Below the pieces are notes generated by a model that saw only the letters and a program-made list of their open reading frames with translations, ran no database searches and was not told the DNA's origin. A stretch of DNA of 30,824 nt from an uncultured bacterium (GTDB taxonomy: Bacteria; Patescibacteriota; Minisyncoccia; Moranbacterales; GWC2-37-73): the NCBI GenBank assembly GCA_903824515.1, contig CAIJXA010000129.1, positions 1-30,824 on the forward strand, written 5' to 3'. The position numbers and the translations under genes were made by a program. The stretch's first letter is position 1. Every line of letters begins with the position of its first letter. This document shows positions 1 through 7,703 of this stretch, in pieces.

Positions 1-1
1 T

Positions 2-1534
2 TTTAATTTTAAGAATGTCTTTTTAAAAGTTTGCAATTGGATTGCTTCGAGGAAGAAAATTATTTTCAAGGCTTCCCTAATTTTGCTTGTCACCCTTTTT
101 GCGGCTTTTTTGATTGAATATTTTGGATTTGGCAGGCATTTTAACATATACCGTTTTCGTTTTATTTCGGCCGTGTTGCTCCTGATTGTTTTCATTTTTA
201 AATTTAGAAGGAAAATAGGAGAGAGGCCAGAAGTTGCTTTTCTTGCAATAGCTTTGATTTGTGGGACGCTTTTGATAATATCAGAATCAAAAGAATTTGT
301 TTCATGGGATGAGGGGATTCATTATAAAAGAGTGGAGAGATTGGCGGCTAATGTGGTCCCAGGGATGTATTTTCGGCCTAATTTTGTTCGATATTCGCTT
401 TCTATTGATGATCAGCCAAAGATTGATAAAAAAGTTGATAGTGGATACAAGAAACCCTTGACCAAGAATTCGACTGACAATTTTTCATATAAAGGCGTCG
501 CATATATCCCCTCAGTGATTGGGTTGGCGGTCGGAAATCTTTTTCGTTTGCCGTGTCACATTATTTTTAATCTTGGTCGCTGGTTTAACTTGCTTGCATA
601 TGCCATTGTCGTCTTTTTTGCTATTCGTAAACTGAAATCGGGCAAAATGATAATGTCCGTGGTGGCACTTTTTCCAACGTCACTTTTTTTGGCCTCTAAT
701 TATACTTATGATAGCTGGGTCACGGCCTTCACGATGCTTGGTTTGGCGTATTTGTTTAGCGAGTTACAACAACCAGAAAAGAAAATTTCAATCAAGAGCA
801 TGACAATAATGGTCGGAGCTTTCGTAATAGGAATTGGTCCAAAGGCCATCTATTTTCCACTTATGTTTCTGCTTTTTTTAATAGGGCGTTCAAAATTTGA
901 GTCAGTAAAGGAGTTTTACAAATTTTTATGGGTGAGTGTTTTTGCGATTTTGTTTGTCGCAGGTTCATTTATATTGCCTTTTTTAATCAGCGGAGAGGGA
1001 AGTGGTGGTTCTCGTGGAGGTTTTGATGTTGACACATCACGTCAAATTAAATTTATTTTTGCTCAGCCATATGAATATGCTAAGATTCTAGTTAATTTTA
1101 TTAAAGACTATGTAAATCCTTTAAATGCCTCGGGGTTTACGAATTTTTTAGCATATCTTGGCATGACAAAGGGTTTTTATGTCGTACTTGCGTTGATTGT
1201 AATTGTAACATTCATAGACATAAATAATCATGACAAGCAAGCATTTTTAAACTGGAAAATTAAACTAAGCATGCTTTCCGTGTATTTTGTGACAGTGGCC
1301 TTGATATCGTCGGCGCTTTATCTTTCTTTTACTCAAGTTGGAAAAAACACAATTGATGGGGTGCAGCCACGCTATTTGATTCCATTGATTTTCCCAATCC
1401 TGTTTGTATTTGGTGGAGGTTTGCGAATCAAGGATAAGCTTAATAAAAATATATTTAATGCGCTTATCTTTTGCGCTGTGGCTTTTATTATATTACTTGG
1501 GATATGGGAATTAATTATAGTGAAATATTATTAA
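2..1534 (+). CDS. DUF2142-type multi-pass membrane protein (5' end outside window)
   Basis: The frame is open from base 2 without a stop, so the true start lies left of the window; the TTG at 83 is only an internal candidate. The protein is very hydrophobic, with roughly ten or more membrane segments. Numbering from base 83, an acidic pair (D76-E77, in SWDEGIHY) sits in the first extracytoplasmic loop, as in GT-C glycosyltransferases. The segments FPTSLFLASNYTYDS (middle) and GVQPRYLIP (near the C-terminus) match the pattern I know for DUF2142 proteins, which are found in polysaccharide loci and presumed to be polyprenyl-sugar-dependent transferases or polymerases. Stop at 1532-1534 is followed 12 bases later by a GT2 gene in the same direction, suggesting one operon. 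Family assignment is from motif memory; substrate unknown. Confidence 0.75.
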   Translation, partial: FNFKNVFLKVCNWIASRKKIIFKASLILLVTLFAAFLIEYFGFGRHFNIYRFRFISAVLLLIVFIFKFRRKIGERPEVAFLAIALICGTLLIISESKEFVSWDEGIHYKRVERLAANVVPGMYFRPNFVRYSLSIDDQPKIDKKVDSGYKKPLTKNSTDNFSYKGVAYIPSVIGLAVGNLFRLPCHIIFNLGRWFNLLAYAIVVFFAIRKLKSGKMIMSVVALFPTSLFLASNYTYDSWVTAFTMLGLAYLFSELQQPEKKISIKSMTIMVGAFVIGIGPKAIYFPLMFLLFLIGRSKFESVKEFYKFLWVSVFAILFVAGSFILPFLISGEGSGGSRGGFDVDTSRQIKFIFAQPYEYAKILVNFIKDYVNPLNASGFTNFLAYLGMTKGFYVVLALIVIVTFIDINNHDKQAFLNWKIKLSMLSVYFVTVALISSALYLSFTQVGKNTIDGVQPRYLIPLIFPILFVFGGGLRIKDKLNKNIFNALIFCAVAFIILLGIWELIIVKYY

Positions 1535-1546
1535 AATGTTAACAAA

Positions 1547-2515
1547 ATGATTTCAATTATAGTCCCTGTTTACAATGCTCAAGAAACTATTTCAAGATGT
1601 CTGGATAGCATTCTGAACAATAATTTCAATAAATATGAAATTATTGCAATTAATGATGGATCACGGGATTATTCTTTGAAAATTTTGAGGGATTACGAGA
1701 AAAGATATCCAGAAAAAATAAGAGTTTTTGATCAAGAAAATCAAGGTGTAGCAAGAACAAGAAATAATGGTATCGCATATGCAAAAGGCGCACACGTTAT
1801 GTTTATCGATAACGATGATTATGTAGACAGTGATTATTTGGAAAAATTTCAAGCTGAAATAGAGACTAAGGATTTAGATATAGTCATTGGTGGATATCGG
1901 CGGACAAATGGTGAAAAAGCCTTGTTTGAAATGAGATTACAAGATGTGGAATGGTCAAAATATATGATAATGGCTCCTTGGGCTAAAATTTATCGCAAAA
2001 ATTTTTTGACAGAGAATAACATTGAATTCTTGGATAATAATATCGGGGAAGATGTATATTTCAATTTGCAGGCTATAAATCTTACTGATAATATTTCTAT
2101 TGTTGATTATTGCGGGTATAATTGGTTTTACAACGAATTGTCAGTATCTAATTCTTTACAAAAAAACATTAAGAATGAGCTAAATGTTATGTTTTTACTG
2201 AATTCTTGCTATGATAAGTTAAAAGGAATCAGTATTTCAAACAAAAATGAAGTGGAATTTTATTTCACTCGATATGTTGTTTGGTACCTTTTGTTTGCTG
2301 GGAGAAAATCAAGTTATGCGGAAATATGTTCAGAATTTGAAAAAATATTTATTTGGCTTGAGGAAAAATTTCCAAATTTTCAAAAAAATAAGAATATAAG
2401 CATGCTTCTTCCTAAGGGCGAAACATTAAAGAACAGACTTGTGGTGTATGTTTTCATGTATTTGTATAAATTAAGTCTAATTAGAATCTTCCTAAAATTT
2501 TATGCAATTAAATAA
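1547..2515 (+). CDS. GT2 family glycosyltransferase (GT-A fold)
   Basis: A 322-residue cytoplasmic glycosyltransferase expected to move a sugar from a nucleotide donor to a lipid-linked or polysaccharide acceptor. The N-terminus has the GT-A nucleotide-binding start (SIIVPVYNAQETISRCLDS), then the INDGS motif and NQGVARTRN helix, and the metal-binding DxD-type motif FIDNDDYVD near residue 88. A GEDVYF motif follows around residue 165, typical of the acceptor/catalytic region of capsule-type GT2 enzymes. The C-terminal third has no recognised domain and ends in a hydrophobic stretch. No Shine-Dalgarno sequence is visible before the ATG. The last 14 bases overlap the next GT2 gene, indicating tight coupling. 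Sugar specificity cannot be told from sequence. Confidence 0.88.
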   Translation: MISIIVPVYNAQETISRCLDSILNNNFNKYEIIAINDGSRDYSLKILRDYEKRYPEKIRVFDQENQGVARTRNNGIAYAKGAHVMFIDNDDYVDSDYLEKFQAEIETKDLDIVIGGYRRTNGEKALFEMRLQDVEWSKYMIMAPWAKIYRKNFLTENNIEFLDNNIGEDVYFNLQAINLTDNISIVDYCGYNWFYNELSVSNSLQKNIKNELNVMFLLNSCYDKLKGISISNKNEVEFYFTRYVVWYLLFAGRKSSYAEICSEFEKIFIWLEEKFPNFQKNKNISMLLPKGETLKNRLVVYVFMYLYKLSLIRIFLKFYAIK

Positions 2516-3308
2516 ATTTGCGTATATAAATAAAAAGCATACGTTTGTGGTTTTGGCGTATGGAAAATCACAATATCTGGAAGAATGCATCAAATCAGTC
2601 CTTGAACAAAGCATTAAGGGCAATGTCGTCATTGCGACCTCTACCAGGAGTTCTTTTATTGAAAATATGGCTAGAAAATATGGCCTGGAGCTAATTGAAA
2701 ATACGGATTCTGAAAAGGGGATTGCGCAGGATTTTGAATTTGCTTTATTGTGTTCGAAAACAGATTTTGTTACCATTGCACATCAAGATGATATTTATGA
2801 AAAAAGTTATCTGGAGAACGTTTTGGGAAAAATGGACGAAACAACTTTAATAGCCTTTACTGATTATGCTGAAATAAGAAATGATAAAGAGGGCGCCATT
2901 AATTTAAATTTATTTATAAAAAACATTCTCTTGTTTCCTCTTAAATTTAAGATGCTGCAAAAAAGGAGATTTTTCAAAAGAGCCTGTTTGGCTGTTGGAA
3001 ATCCTATTTGTTGTCCATCCGTCACTTTCAACAGACAACTTGTGACTGTGCCCTTGTTTATTTCGAATTTCAGGTCAAATATGGACTGGAATGCTTGGGA
3101 AAAATTATCAAATAATAAAGGGGCATTCTCCTATGTGCCAAAAAAACTCCTGTGGCACAGGATTCATGAGGATTCAACAACAAGTGAAATCATAAATGAA
3201 AACAAGAGGTCAGCTGAAGATTATGAGATGCTTAAGCTATTCTGGCCTCAGCCTATTGCAAAAATGATTACAAAAATATATAAAAATAGTGAAAAAAATA
3301 ACAGATAA
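2502..3308 (+). CDS. GT2-like glycosyltransferase
   Basis: A 268-residue protein with a diverged GT-A fold: beta-strand TFVVLAYGKSQYLEECIKS at the start, a central VTIAHQDDIYEKSY motif (near residue 90) in place of the usual DxD, and a C-terminal MDWNAWEKLS segment, which is common in GT2 enzymes of surface-glycan loci. It starts inside the preceding GT2 gene (14-base overlap in another frame), so translation is probably coupled. Downstream the gene ends inside a bidirectional terminator shared with the opposing SMR-type gene. Fold assignment is firm; activity and substrate are not known. Confidence 0.8.
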   Translation: MQLNKFAYINKKHTFVVLAYGKSQYLEECIKSVLEQSIKGNVVIATSTRSSFIENMARKYGLELIENTDSEKGIAQDFEFALLCSKTDFVTIAHQDDIYEKSYLENVLGKMDETTLIAFTDYAEIRNDKEGAINLNLFIKNILLFPLKFKMLQKRRFFKRACLAVGNPICCPSVTFNRQLVTVPLFISNFRSNMDWNAWEKLSNNKGAFSYVPKKLLWHRIHEDSTTSEIINENKRSAEDYEMLKLFWPQPIAKMITKIYKNSEKNNR

Positions 3309-3324
3309 AGTCTGTTATTTTTTT
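3292..3324. terminator. Bidirectional Rho-independent terminator
   Basis: A perfect 14-bp inverted repeat: A7-TAACAGA (3292-3305), five-base loop TAAAG (3306-3310), TCTGTTA-T7 (3311-3324). Each strand reads hairpin then a T tract, so it can stop transcription from both sides. It sits between convergent genes and contains the TAA stop of the + strand GT2 gene (3306-3308) and touches the TAA stop of the - strand gene (3323-3325). Confidence 0.88.
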
Positions 3325-3697
3325 ATCTCATTATAATTATCGTGCCTGCAAAGATGATGGCAGCACCAACTCCTTGTGAAAAATTAAGCCTTTCTCCTAG
3401 AAAATAATAATTTGCGGCAATTACAAAGATGGTTGCAAAAGACGTTATAAACATTGTTATAGAAGTTGAGCTGATGGAGAGTGCGGGAATTTTGTAAACA
3501 GCGCTGTTTATCATTAAAAAAAGAAGTCTAGATAAGAAAGCAAAAATTGCGCCCAGTATAAATTGCCAACTAAAGATAATTTTTACAATATTGAGGAGGT
3601 TCATTTCAATCCCGATTATGCCCCTTCCACCAATCAGGACTATTGATGCTGCTGATGTTATTGAAAATAACAAAATGAGAAATGATATTTGTAACAT
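3323..3697 (-). CDS. SMR/EamA-type small membrane transporter (ArnE/F-like)
   Basis: A 124-residue protein with four hydrophobic helices and almost no soluble part, the size and shape of small multidrug resistance (SMR) or half-EamA proteins. The third helix is polar and serine/threonine rich (SISSTSITMFITSFAT), and a conserved-looking FLGERLNFSQGVGAAII segment before the last helix is typical of EamA/SMR proteins. Members next to glycosyltransferases, such as ArnE/ArnF, flip polyprenyl-phosphate sugars. Here the gene is the last of a three-gene module (GT2, DUF2304, SMR), four bases after the DUF2304 gene, which favours a lipid-linked sugar flippase over drug export. The role is inferred from context; family call is by topology and motif. 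Confidence 0.75.
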   Translation of the reverse strand: MLQISFLILLFSITSAASIVLIGGRGIIGIEMNLLNIVKIIFSWQFILGAIFAFLSRLLFLMINSAVYKIPALSISSTSITMFITSFATIFVIAANYYFLGERLNFSQGVGAAIIFAGTIIIMR

Positions 3698-3701
3698 GAT
3701 T

Positions 3702-4058
3702 TTATTGATTAGTTTTTTCTGATATTTCTCTATTAAGCTGTTGTTCTTTTGAGAGCTTGATAACGAGGGTCGTTAGGTTTTTATCAATTGTGTCTATCTT
3801 TATATATAATCGAAAAATTAAATAAAATATAAGGATTATAGACAAAAGAAACGCTGCGTCAGCGCCCCTGCCAAGACCTGTTAATTCAGCAATAATGCTT
3901 GATAGGTTAGGATCAAAAATAAATAAAAGTGCTAATGCCCAAATGGATGTCCATAGAAAAAAACCCGTTGCTCCAAGCGAGCGATCCTTAAATCTCAGAT
4001 ATGCTCTTGAAATGGCAAAAAAAACAAATATAGATGTTGCTATTCTTAGTATTATCAT
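3702..4058 (-). CDS. DUF2304 membrane protein
   Basis: A 118-residue protein with three hydrophobic segments (about residues 2-18, 30-47 and 68-88) and a charged, helical tail (residues 90-118) that may form a coiled coil. The LTGLGRGADAAFLLS segment before the third helix is the DUF2304 signature as I remember it (G-x-GRG-x-D). DUF2304 genes are regularly found beside dolichyl-phosphate-mannose-synthase-like GT2 genes. Here the start overlaps the GT2 stop by four bases (ATGA-type overlap), so the two are probably translated together and act together at the membrane. The molecular function of DUF2304 is not established; a role as membrane partner of the GT2 enzyme is inference. Confidence 0.85.
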   Translation of the reverse strand: MIILRIATSIFVFFAISRAYLRFKDRSLGATGFFLWTSIWALALLFIFDPNLSSIIAELTGLGRGADAAFLLSIILIFYLIFRLYIKIDTIDKNLTTLVIKLSKEQQLNREISEKTNQ

Positions 4059-4747
4059 TGCGTTAGTTTCTTAATTAATATTTTTATGCCTATTTTTGCA
4101 AAACCCGAAGTTCTTTGACCTTTTGCTCGAGAGTAGTCAGTATAGATTATTTCCACGGGAACCTCCTTGTAGCGCAGTTTGTTTTTTGTAATCTCATCAA
4201 TGATATCAGAAGCGTGTTCCATTCCACGATGGGATATGTTAATTTTTTGGATTGCTTTTTTCCCAAGTGCTCGAAAGCCATTATGAGTGTCAGTTAGCTT
4301 TATGTTTGAAATGAAATTGGTGAAAATTATCCCAGCCTTTAGGACTATTTTTCTCAAAAGTGGGGCATTGGATTTTTTGTTCAAAAATCGTGAACCAAGA
4401 ACGATGTCAAACTTTTCTTCGATAAGGGGCTTTATTATTGCGGCAATGTCTTTGGCTTGATGTTGTCCATCGGCATCAAATGTCACTATAATATCAGGAG
4501 CATAGACTTCACGAAGATATTCAATGCCCGTTCGCAGTGCTGCACCTTGGCCACGATTGATGATTTGATTTAATACTTCAGCGCCTGCTTCTCTGGCTTT
4601 TTCTTCAGTGTAATCATTGCTGCCATCATTAACAACGAGGATATTTTCATAGCCAAAATCTTTGAGATGTGATATGACAGAGGCAATTCCTGTCTCTTCG
4701 TTGTATGCCGGAATGACGATATAGATTTTTTTTGAAGTTGTTTCCAT
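4055..4747 (-). CDS. Dolichyl-phosphate mannose synthase-like GT2 (polyprenyl-phosphate sugar synthase)
   Basis: A 230-residue soluble GT2 enzyme of the DPM1 type, expected to transfer a sugar from a nucleotide donor to polyprenyl phosphate on the cytoplasmic face. Motifs in order: IYIVIPAYNEETGIASVI (residue 8 on), VVNDGSNDYT (about 39), NRGQGAALRTG (about 64), TFDADGQHQ with the catalytic/metal DAD (about 88) and LGSRFL (about 116). A SRAKGQRTS segment lies close to the end. It lacks the C-terminal membrane helices of GtrB enzymes, which fits having separate membrane partners: the DUF2304 and SMR genes follow in the same operon. ATG chosen because it directly precedes the first beta strand. 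Confidence 0.9.
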   Translation of the reverse strand: METTSKKIYIVIPAYNEETGIASVISHLKDFGYENILVVNDGSNDYTEEKAREAGAEVLNQIINRGQGAALRTGIEYLREVYAPDIIVTFDADGQHQAKDIAAIIKPLIEEKFDIVLGSRFLNKKSNAPLLRKIVLKAGIIFTNFISNIKLTDTHNGFRALGKKAIQKINISHRGMEHASDIIDEITKNKLRYKEVPVEIIYTDYSRAKGQRTSGFAKIGIKILIKKLTQ

Positions 4748-4753
4748 TTTTCA

Positions 4754-4781
4754 AGTATAGTTTAAATTTCAAGAAAAGCAA
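4754..4781 (-). promoter_or_regulatory. Candidate promoter of the GT2-DUF2304-SMR operon
   Basis: On the - strand TTGCTT (4781-4776), a 16-base spacer and TATACT (4759-4754). The predicted transcript would begin at or within a base or two of the GT2 start codon at 4747, so the mRNA may be leaderless. The -35 match is weak and the DNA is AT-rich, so confidence is limited. Confidence 0.35.
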
Positions 4782-4806
4782 TCCTAAATACAATTTTTTA
4801 TTATCT

Positions 4807-5100
4807 ATTAACGAATTAACGCAGAGTCATTTAAGCATTTAAGCATGAAAGCTTTTAAACATTAGAACAACTACAACAAATAGAACAAATAGAACTCAAT
4901 GAGGATTATTTATTAACGCATTAACGGATTAACGAATTGGGAATGCCCTGGATTGCTTCACAACACTGCCCGTAACCGAGATCCTGAAACAAGTTCAGGA
5001 TGACACACTTTTTTGTTCGTAGATTCGTATTTCATTCGTAGTTTCGCATCGGTGAAACTAAAAGCTAACGAAGCTATCAGCTAATGAAGCTGCTCTCCGC
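4807..5100. repeat. Tandem duplication, copy 1 (about 294 bp, non-coding)
   Basis: First copy of a large direct repeat filling the gap between the GT2 operon and galE. In order: ATTAACG-type units (4807-4820), CAGAGTCAT, a run of 9-bp units AGAACAAAT/ACAACAAAT (three units, 4864-4890), a second ATTAACG array (4911-4936), the core AATGCCCTGGATTGC (4942-4956), a hairpin ATCCTGAA-ACAAG-TTCAGGAT (4981-5001), and a tail ending GCTCTCCGC (5092-5100). No open reading frame with protein-like features is present. Confidence 0.9.
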
Positions 5101-5269
5101 ATTAACGGATTAACACAGAGTCATATAAACATTTAAGTATGTAAGCATTTAAACATTAGAACAAATACAACAAATACAACAAATAGAACAAATAGAACTT
5201 AATGAGGATTGCGGATTAAAAATGCCCTGGATTGCTTCACAACACTGCCCGTAACCGAGATCCTGAAAC

Positions 5270-5309
5270 CTGCCTACCGGCTTGTCTGCCGTTAGGCAGG
5301 TAGGCAGGC
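5270..5309. repeat. GC-rich palindromic insert A (40 bp)
   Basis: Absent from copy 1, where GAAAC runs directly into AAGTTC. The insert has perfect 9-bp inverted ends (CTGCCTACC and GGTAGGCAG) and an inner CTGCC-GTTA-GGCAG hairpin. It is much more GC-rich than anything around it and lands in the loop of the ATCCTGAA/TTCAGGAT hairpin. Exact ends are uncertain by a base or two. Confidence 0.8.
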
Positions 5310-5315
5310 AAGTTC

Positions 5316-5334
5316 CCTCCAAAGGCGGACAGGC
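5316..5334. repeat. GC-rich insert B (19 bp)
   Basis: Absent from copy 1, where AAGTTC runs directly into AGGATG. The inserted sequence CCTCCAAAGGCGGACAGGC shares the GGACAGGC/GGCAGG flavour of inserts A and C but lacks a clean palindrome. Confidence 0.7.
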
Positions 5335-5376
5335 AGGATGACACACTTTTTTGTTCGTAGATTCGTATTTCATTCG

Positions 5377-5397
5377 CCCGCCTGCCGTCGAGGCAGG
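5377..5397. repeat. GC-rich palindromic insert C (21 bp)
   Basis: Absent from copy 1, where CATTCG runs directly into TAGTTTCG. Contains the perfect inverted repeat CCTGCC-GTCGA-GGCAGG, closely related to the inner part of insert A. Confidence 0.8.
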
Positions 5398-5464
5398 TAG
5401 TTTCGCATCGGTGAAACTAAAAGCTAACGAAGCTATTAGCTAAAGAAGCTGCTCTCCGCCTGTC

Positions 5465-6451
5465 CTATTCCTTGAACCCATCTGGATGTTTGCTGTGCCA
5501 GTTCCAGGCGGTTTCGATGATTTGCTGCATCTCGGGAAAATTTGGTCGCCAATTCAAAATTGTTTTGGCTTTTTGCGAACTGGCAAAAAGATTGGCGGGG
5601 TCTCCGTCTCGGCGAGGCTCTTCGATGACTTTGAAATCAATGCCCGTGATTTTTTTGGACATTTCAATGACTTGAAGGACCGAGGTTCCTGTTCCATTTC
5701 CAAGATTGAATTTGTTTGAGGTGTTGTCGTTTGTCAGATATTCAAGGGCCAAAACATGAGCATCGGCCAAATCGTTGACATGGACATAGTCGCGGATGCC
5801 GGTTCCATCGGGCGTGGGAAAATCCGTTCCAAAAATTTTGATTGCATCGCGTTTTCCGAGGGCGGTCAGCAGAATGAGGGTGAGCAAGTGAGTTTTATTT
5901 TTGTGATCGGGTCCAATATCTCCAGATGGATCGGCGCCAGTTGCGTTGAAATATCGCAGGGCAACTGATTTGAGGCCATAGGCATGGTCATAGGCGTCCA
6001 AGACTTGTTCAAACATCAATTTGGTCAGTCCGTATACATTGGTGGGATTTTTTGGGTCAGTTTCTTTGATTGGCATTTTTTCAGGCTCGCCATAGACAGC
6101 GGCAGAGGATGAAAAAACAATTTTTTTGACATTGTGGGCAAGCATGGCTTCCAAAAGATTGAGGCCGCAGACAAAATTGTTGTCAAAAAATCTTTTCGGG
6201 TCAGTCATCGATTCCCCAGCTTCAATACTTCCGGCAAAATGAACCACGCCGTCAAAGGAATTTTCTGAGAAGACTTTTTCCAGGTCTTGTTTGTTTGCCA
6301 AATCACCTTCAAAAAGTTCAAAGTCCTTGATGGCATCTTTGTGTCCTGAAGAAAGATTGTCAAAAATGACAATTTCATGGTTGGCTTGTCTAAGTTTTCT
6401 GACAGTGTGACTTCCGATATATCCTGCACCGCCGGTAACGAGAATTTTCAT
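5465..6451 (-). CDS. galE: UDP-glucose 4-epimerase
   Basis: Interconverts UDP-glucose and UDP-galactose (extended SDR family, NAD-dependent), supplying galactose donors for the many glycosyltransferases here. The 328 residues are the usual length. Seen: NAD-binding GGAGYIGSH (residues 7-15), the catalytic serine in SSSAAVYG (Ser116), the YxxxK pair Tyr140/Lys144 in VYGLTK, the LRYFNATGADP substrate-binding segment, and RDYVHVNDLADAH. The start codon is the only ATG directly before the first beta strand. It is transcribed alone, divergent from the GtrB-like gene at 6648; the stop lies six bases from the tandem repeat. Specificity between UDP-Glc, UDP-GlcNAc and UDP-GlcA cannot be settled by eye. 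Confidence 0.95.
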   Translation of the reverse strand: MKILVTGGAGYIGSHTVRKLRQANHEIVIFDNLSSGHKDAIKDFELFEGDLANKQDLEKVFSENSFDGVVHFAGSIEAGESMTDPKRFFDNNFVCGLNLLEAMLAHNVKKIVFSSSAAVYGEPEKMPIKETDPKNPTNVYGLTKLMFEQVLDAYDHAYGLKSVALRYFNATGADPSGDIGPDHKNKTHLLTLILLTALGKRDAIKIFGTDFPTPDGTGIRDYVHVNDLADAHVLALEYLTNDNTSNKFNLGNGTGTSVLQVIEMSKKITGIDFKVIEEPRRDGDPANLFASSQKAKTILNWRPNFPEMQQIIETAWNWHSKHPDGFKE

Positions 6452-6522
6452 AATTGTTTTTAGTTATGATTAATATTTTTTTATGAATTGGGACTCAATA
6501 TCTTGTTTTTCCTGACTTATTA

Positions 6523-6550
6523 AGTATACTACCTATGGTGCATCTGTCCA
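6523..6550 (-). promoter_or_regulatory. Candidate galE promoter
   Basis: On the - strand TGGACA (6550-6545; five of six consensus bases), a 16-base spacer and TATACT (6528-6523; five of six). It would give a leader of about 65 bases before the galE ATG. It lies back to back with the promoter of the divergent GT2 gene. Confidence 0.45.
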
Positions 6551-6581
6551 TAATATCACTGATTAAGATTCTTCAAGGGTC

Positions 6582-6609
6582 TTTACTAGCACTAATTTCG
6601 TGCTATAAT
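6582..6609 (+). promoter_or_regulatory. Candidate promoter of the GtrB-like GT2 genes
   Basis: TTTACT (6582-6587), 16-base spacer, perfect TATAAT (6604-6609) preceded by TGC, an extended -10. Expected leader about 32 bases to the ATG at 6648. Probably the strongest promoter-like sequence in the divergent galE/GT2 gap. Confidence 0.6.
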
Positions 6610-6647
6610 CTAAATACACTAATTATCTGGGGACATAATAATACACT

Positions 6648-7586
6648 ATGAAATCAATTTGCATCCTTGTTCCCGCATATAATGAGGAAAAAAACATCCT
6701 TCCGCTTTATGTTGCGCTTAAAAAAGTTTTTGTACCCTTGGAGGATAGGTATTCCTTTGAAATTTTGTTTGTCAATGATGGCAGTAAAGATAATACCATA
6801 GGGGAAATTGAAAAATTGGCTGAAAAAGATCAGTGCGTAAAATATCTCGATTTTTCGAGAAATTTTGGCAAAGAAATTGCAACTTCAGCTGGAATTGACA
6901 ACTGCACTGCGGACGCTTGTATTATGGTTGATGCTGATTTACAACACCCCGTTGAGCTAATTGGCGAATTTATTGCTAAATGGGAAAAAGGTTTTGATGT
7001 TGTGATTGGAGTCAGAAATAAAAATAAAAGTGATGGCTGGATGAAAATAGTTGGTTCAAAATTCTTTTATAGTATTATTAATAAAATAGCCGAAATTAAA
7101 ATTGTTCCAAATGCAACTGACTTTAGACTCATTGATAAAGCTGTTGTGATGGAATTTCGTCGATTTACGGAAAAAAGTCGCATGACCAGAGCGCTCATTG
7201 ATTGGCTTGGGTTCAGAAGGGACTTTATATATTTTGATGCAAATGAGCGACTCCATGGAACGGCAAGTTATAGTTTTTGGAAACTTTTTTGTTTGGCAAT
7301 AAACAGTTTCGTTTCTTTGAGTTTGATCCCGCTTCAAATTGCTGGTTATCTTGGAATTATTATCACGCTTTTTTCAGGTATTTCAGGTGCGTATATTCTT
7401 TTGGGGAAATATTTTTTGCATACGATTTTCGCTTCGACTTTTTCTGATTCTGAAAATTTGGCAATTTTATTGCTTTTTATGGTGGGGATTATCCTGATGT
7501 CGATTGGCTTGCTTGCAATTTATGTTGCCAATATCCATAAGGAGGTCATAAATAGACCAGCTTATGTTATCAGAAAAAAAAGATAG
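6648..7586 (+). CDS. GtrB/ArnC-like membrane GT2 (polyprenyl-phosphate glycosyltransferase)
   Basis: 312 residues: an N-terminal GT-A catalytic domain and two C-terminal membrane helices (about 225-250 and 270-295), the layout of GtrB, ArnC and DPM-like enzymes that put a sugar on undecaprenyl phosphate. Motifs: CILVPAYNEEKNI, FVNDGSKDNT, the DFSRNFGKEIATSAG acceptor segment, VDADLQHP with the DxD, and ATDFRLIDKAV. The RLHGTASYSFWKL stretch corresponds to the R-x-x-G-x-S-x-Y region before the membrane part. It shares length and architecture with the next gene but is clearly diverged from it, so the two probably load different sugars. A membrane partner of GtrA type was not found next to it. 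Confidence 0.92.
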   Translation: MKSICILVPAYNEEKNILPLYVALKKVFVPLEDRYSFEILFVNDGSKDNTIGEIEKLAEKDQCVKYLDFSRNFGKEIATSAGIDNCTADACIMVDADLQHPVELIGEFIAKWEKGFDVVIGVRNKNKSDGWMKIVGSKFFYSIINKIAEIKIVPNATDFRLIDKAVVMEFRRFTEKSRMTRALIDWLGFRRDFIYFDANERLHGTASYSFWKLFCLAINSFVSLSLIPLQIAGYLGIIITLFSGISGAYILLGKYFLHTIFASTFSDSENLAILLLFMVGIILMSIGLLAIYVANIHKEVINRPAYVIRKKR

Positions 7587-7703
7587 TAAGTGAAAATTTT
7601 TCAAGACCTAAATTGCTGTTTTGTAATTTTCCAGGTTTTACTTTTTGTCAAAAATCGGCTAAGCTTAAGGGAGTTATCAATTTAATGTTTTAATCTAAAT
7701 TAT

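Larger units (their letters stand above)
5101..5459. repeat. Tandem duplication, copy 2 (about 359 bp, with GC-rich inserts)
   Basis: Second copy of the repeat at 4807-5100, abutting it directly and ending six bases before the galE stop. It differs in four ways: the 9-bp unit array has four units instead of three (5158-5193); the internal ATTAACG array is mostly lost (5206-5221); three GC-rich segments are inserted (5270-5309, 5316-5334, 5377-5397); and scattered single-base changes occur. The remaining sequence is nearly identical to copy 1. Confidence 0.9.

Noticed and set aside
5149..5373. Minus-strand reading frame of 74 residues, cysteine-rich
   Set aside because: It lies wholly in the duplicated repeat; the cysteines come from the ACAAAT units and the GC-rich inserts, and the matching region of copy 1 does not keep the frame.
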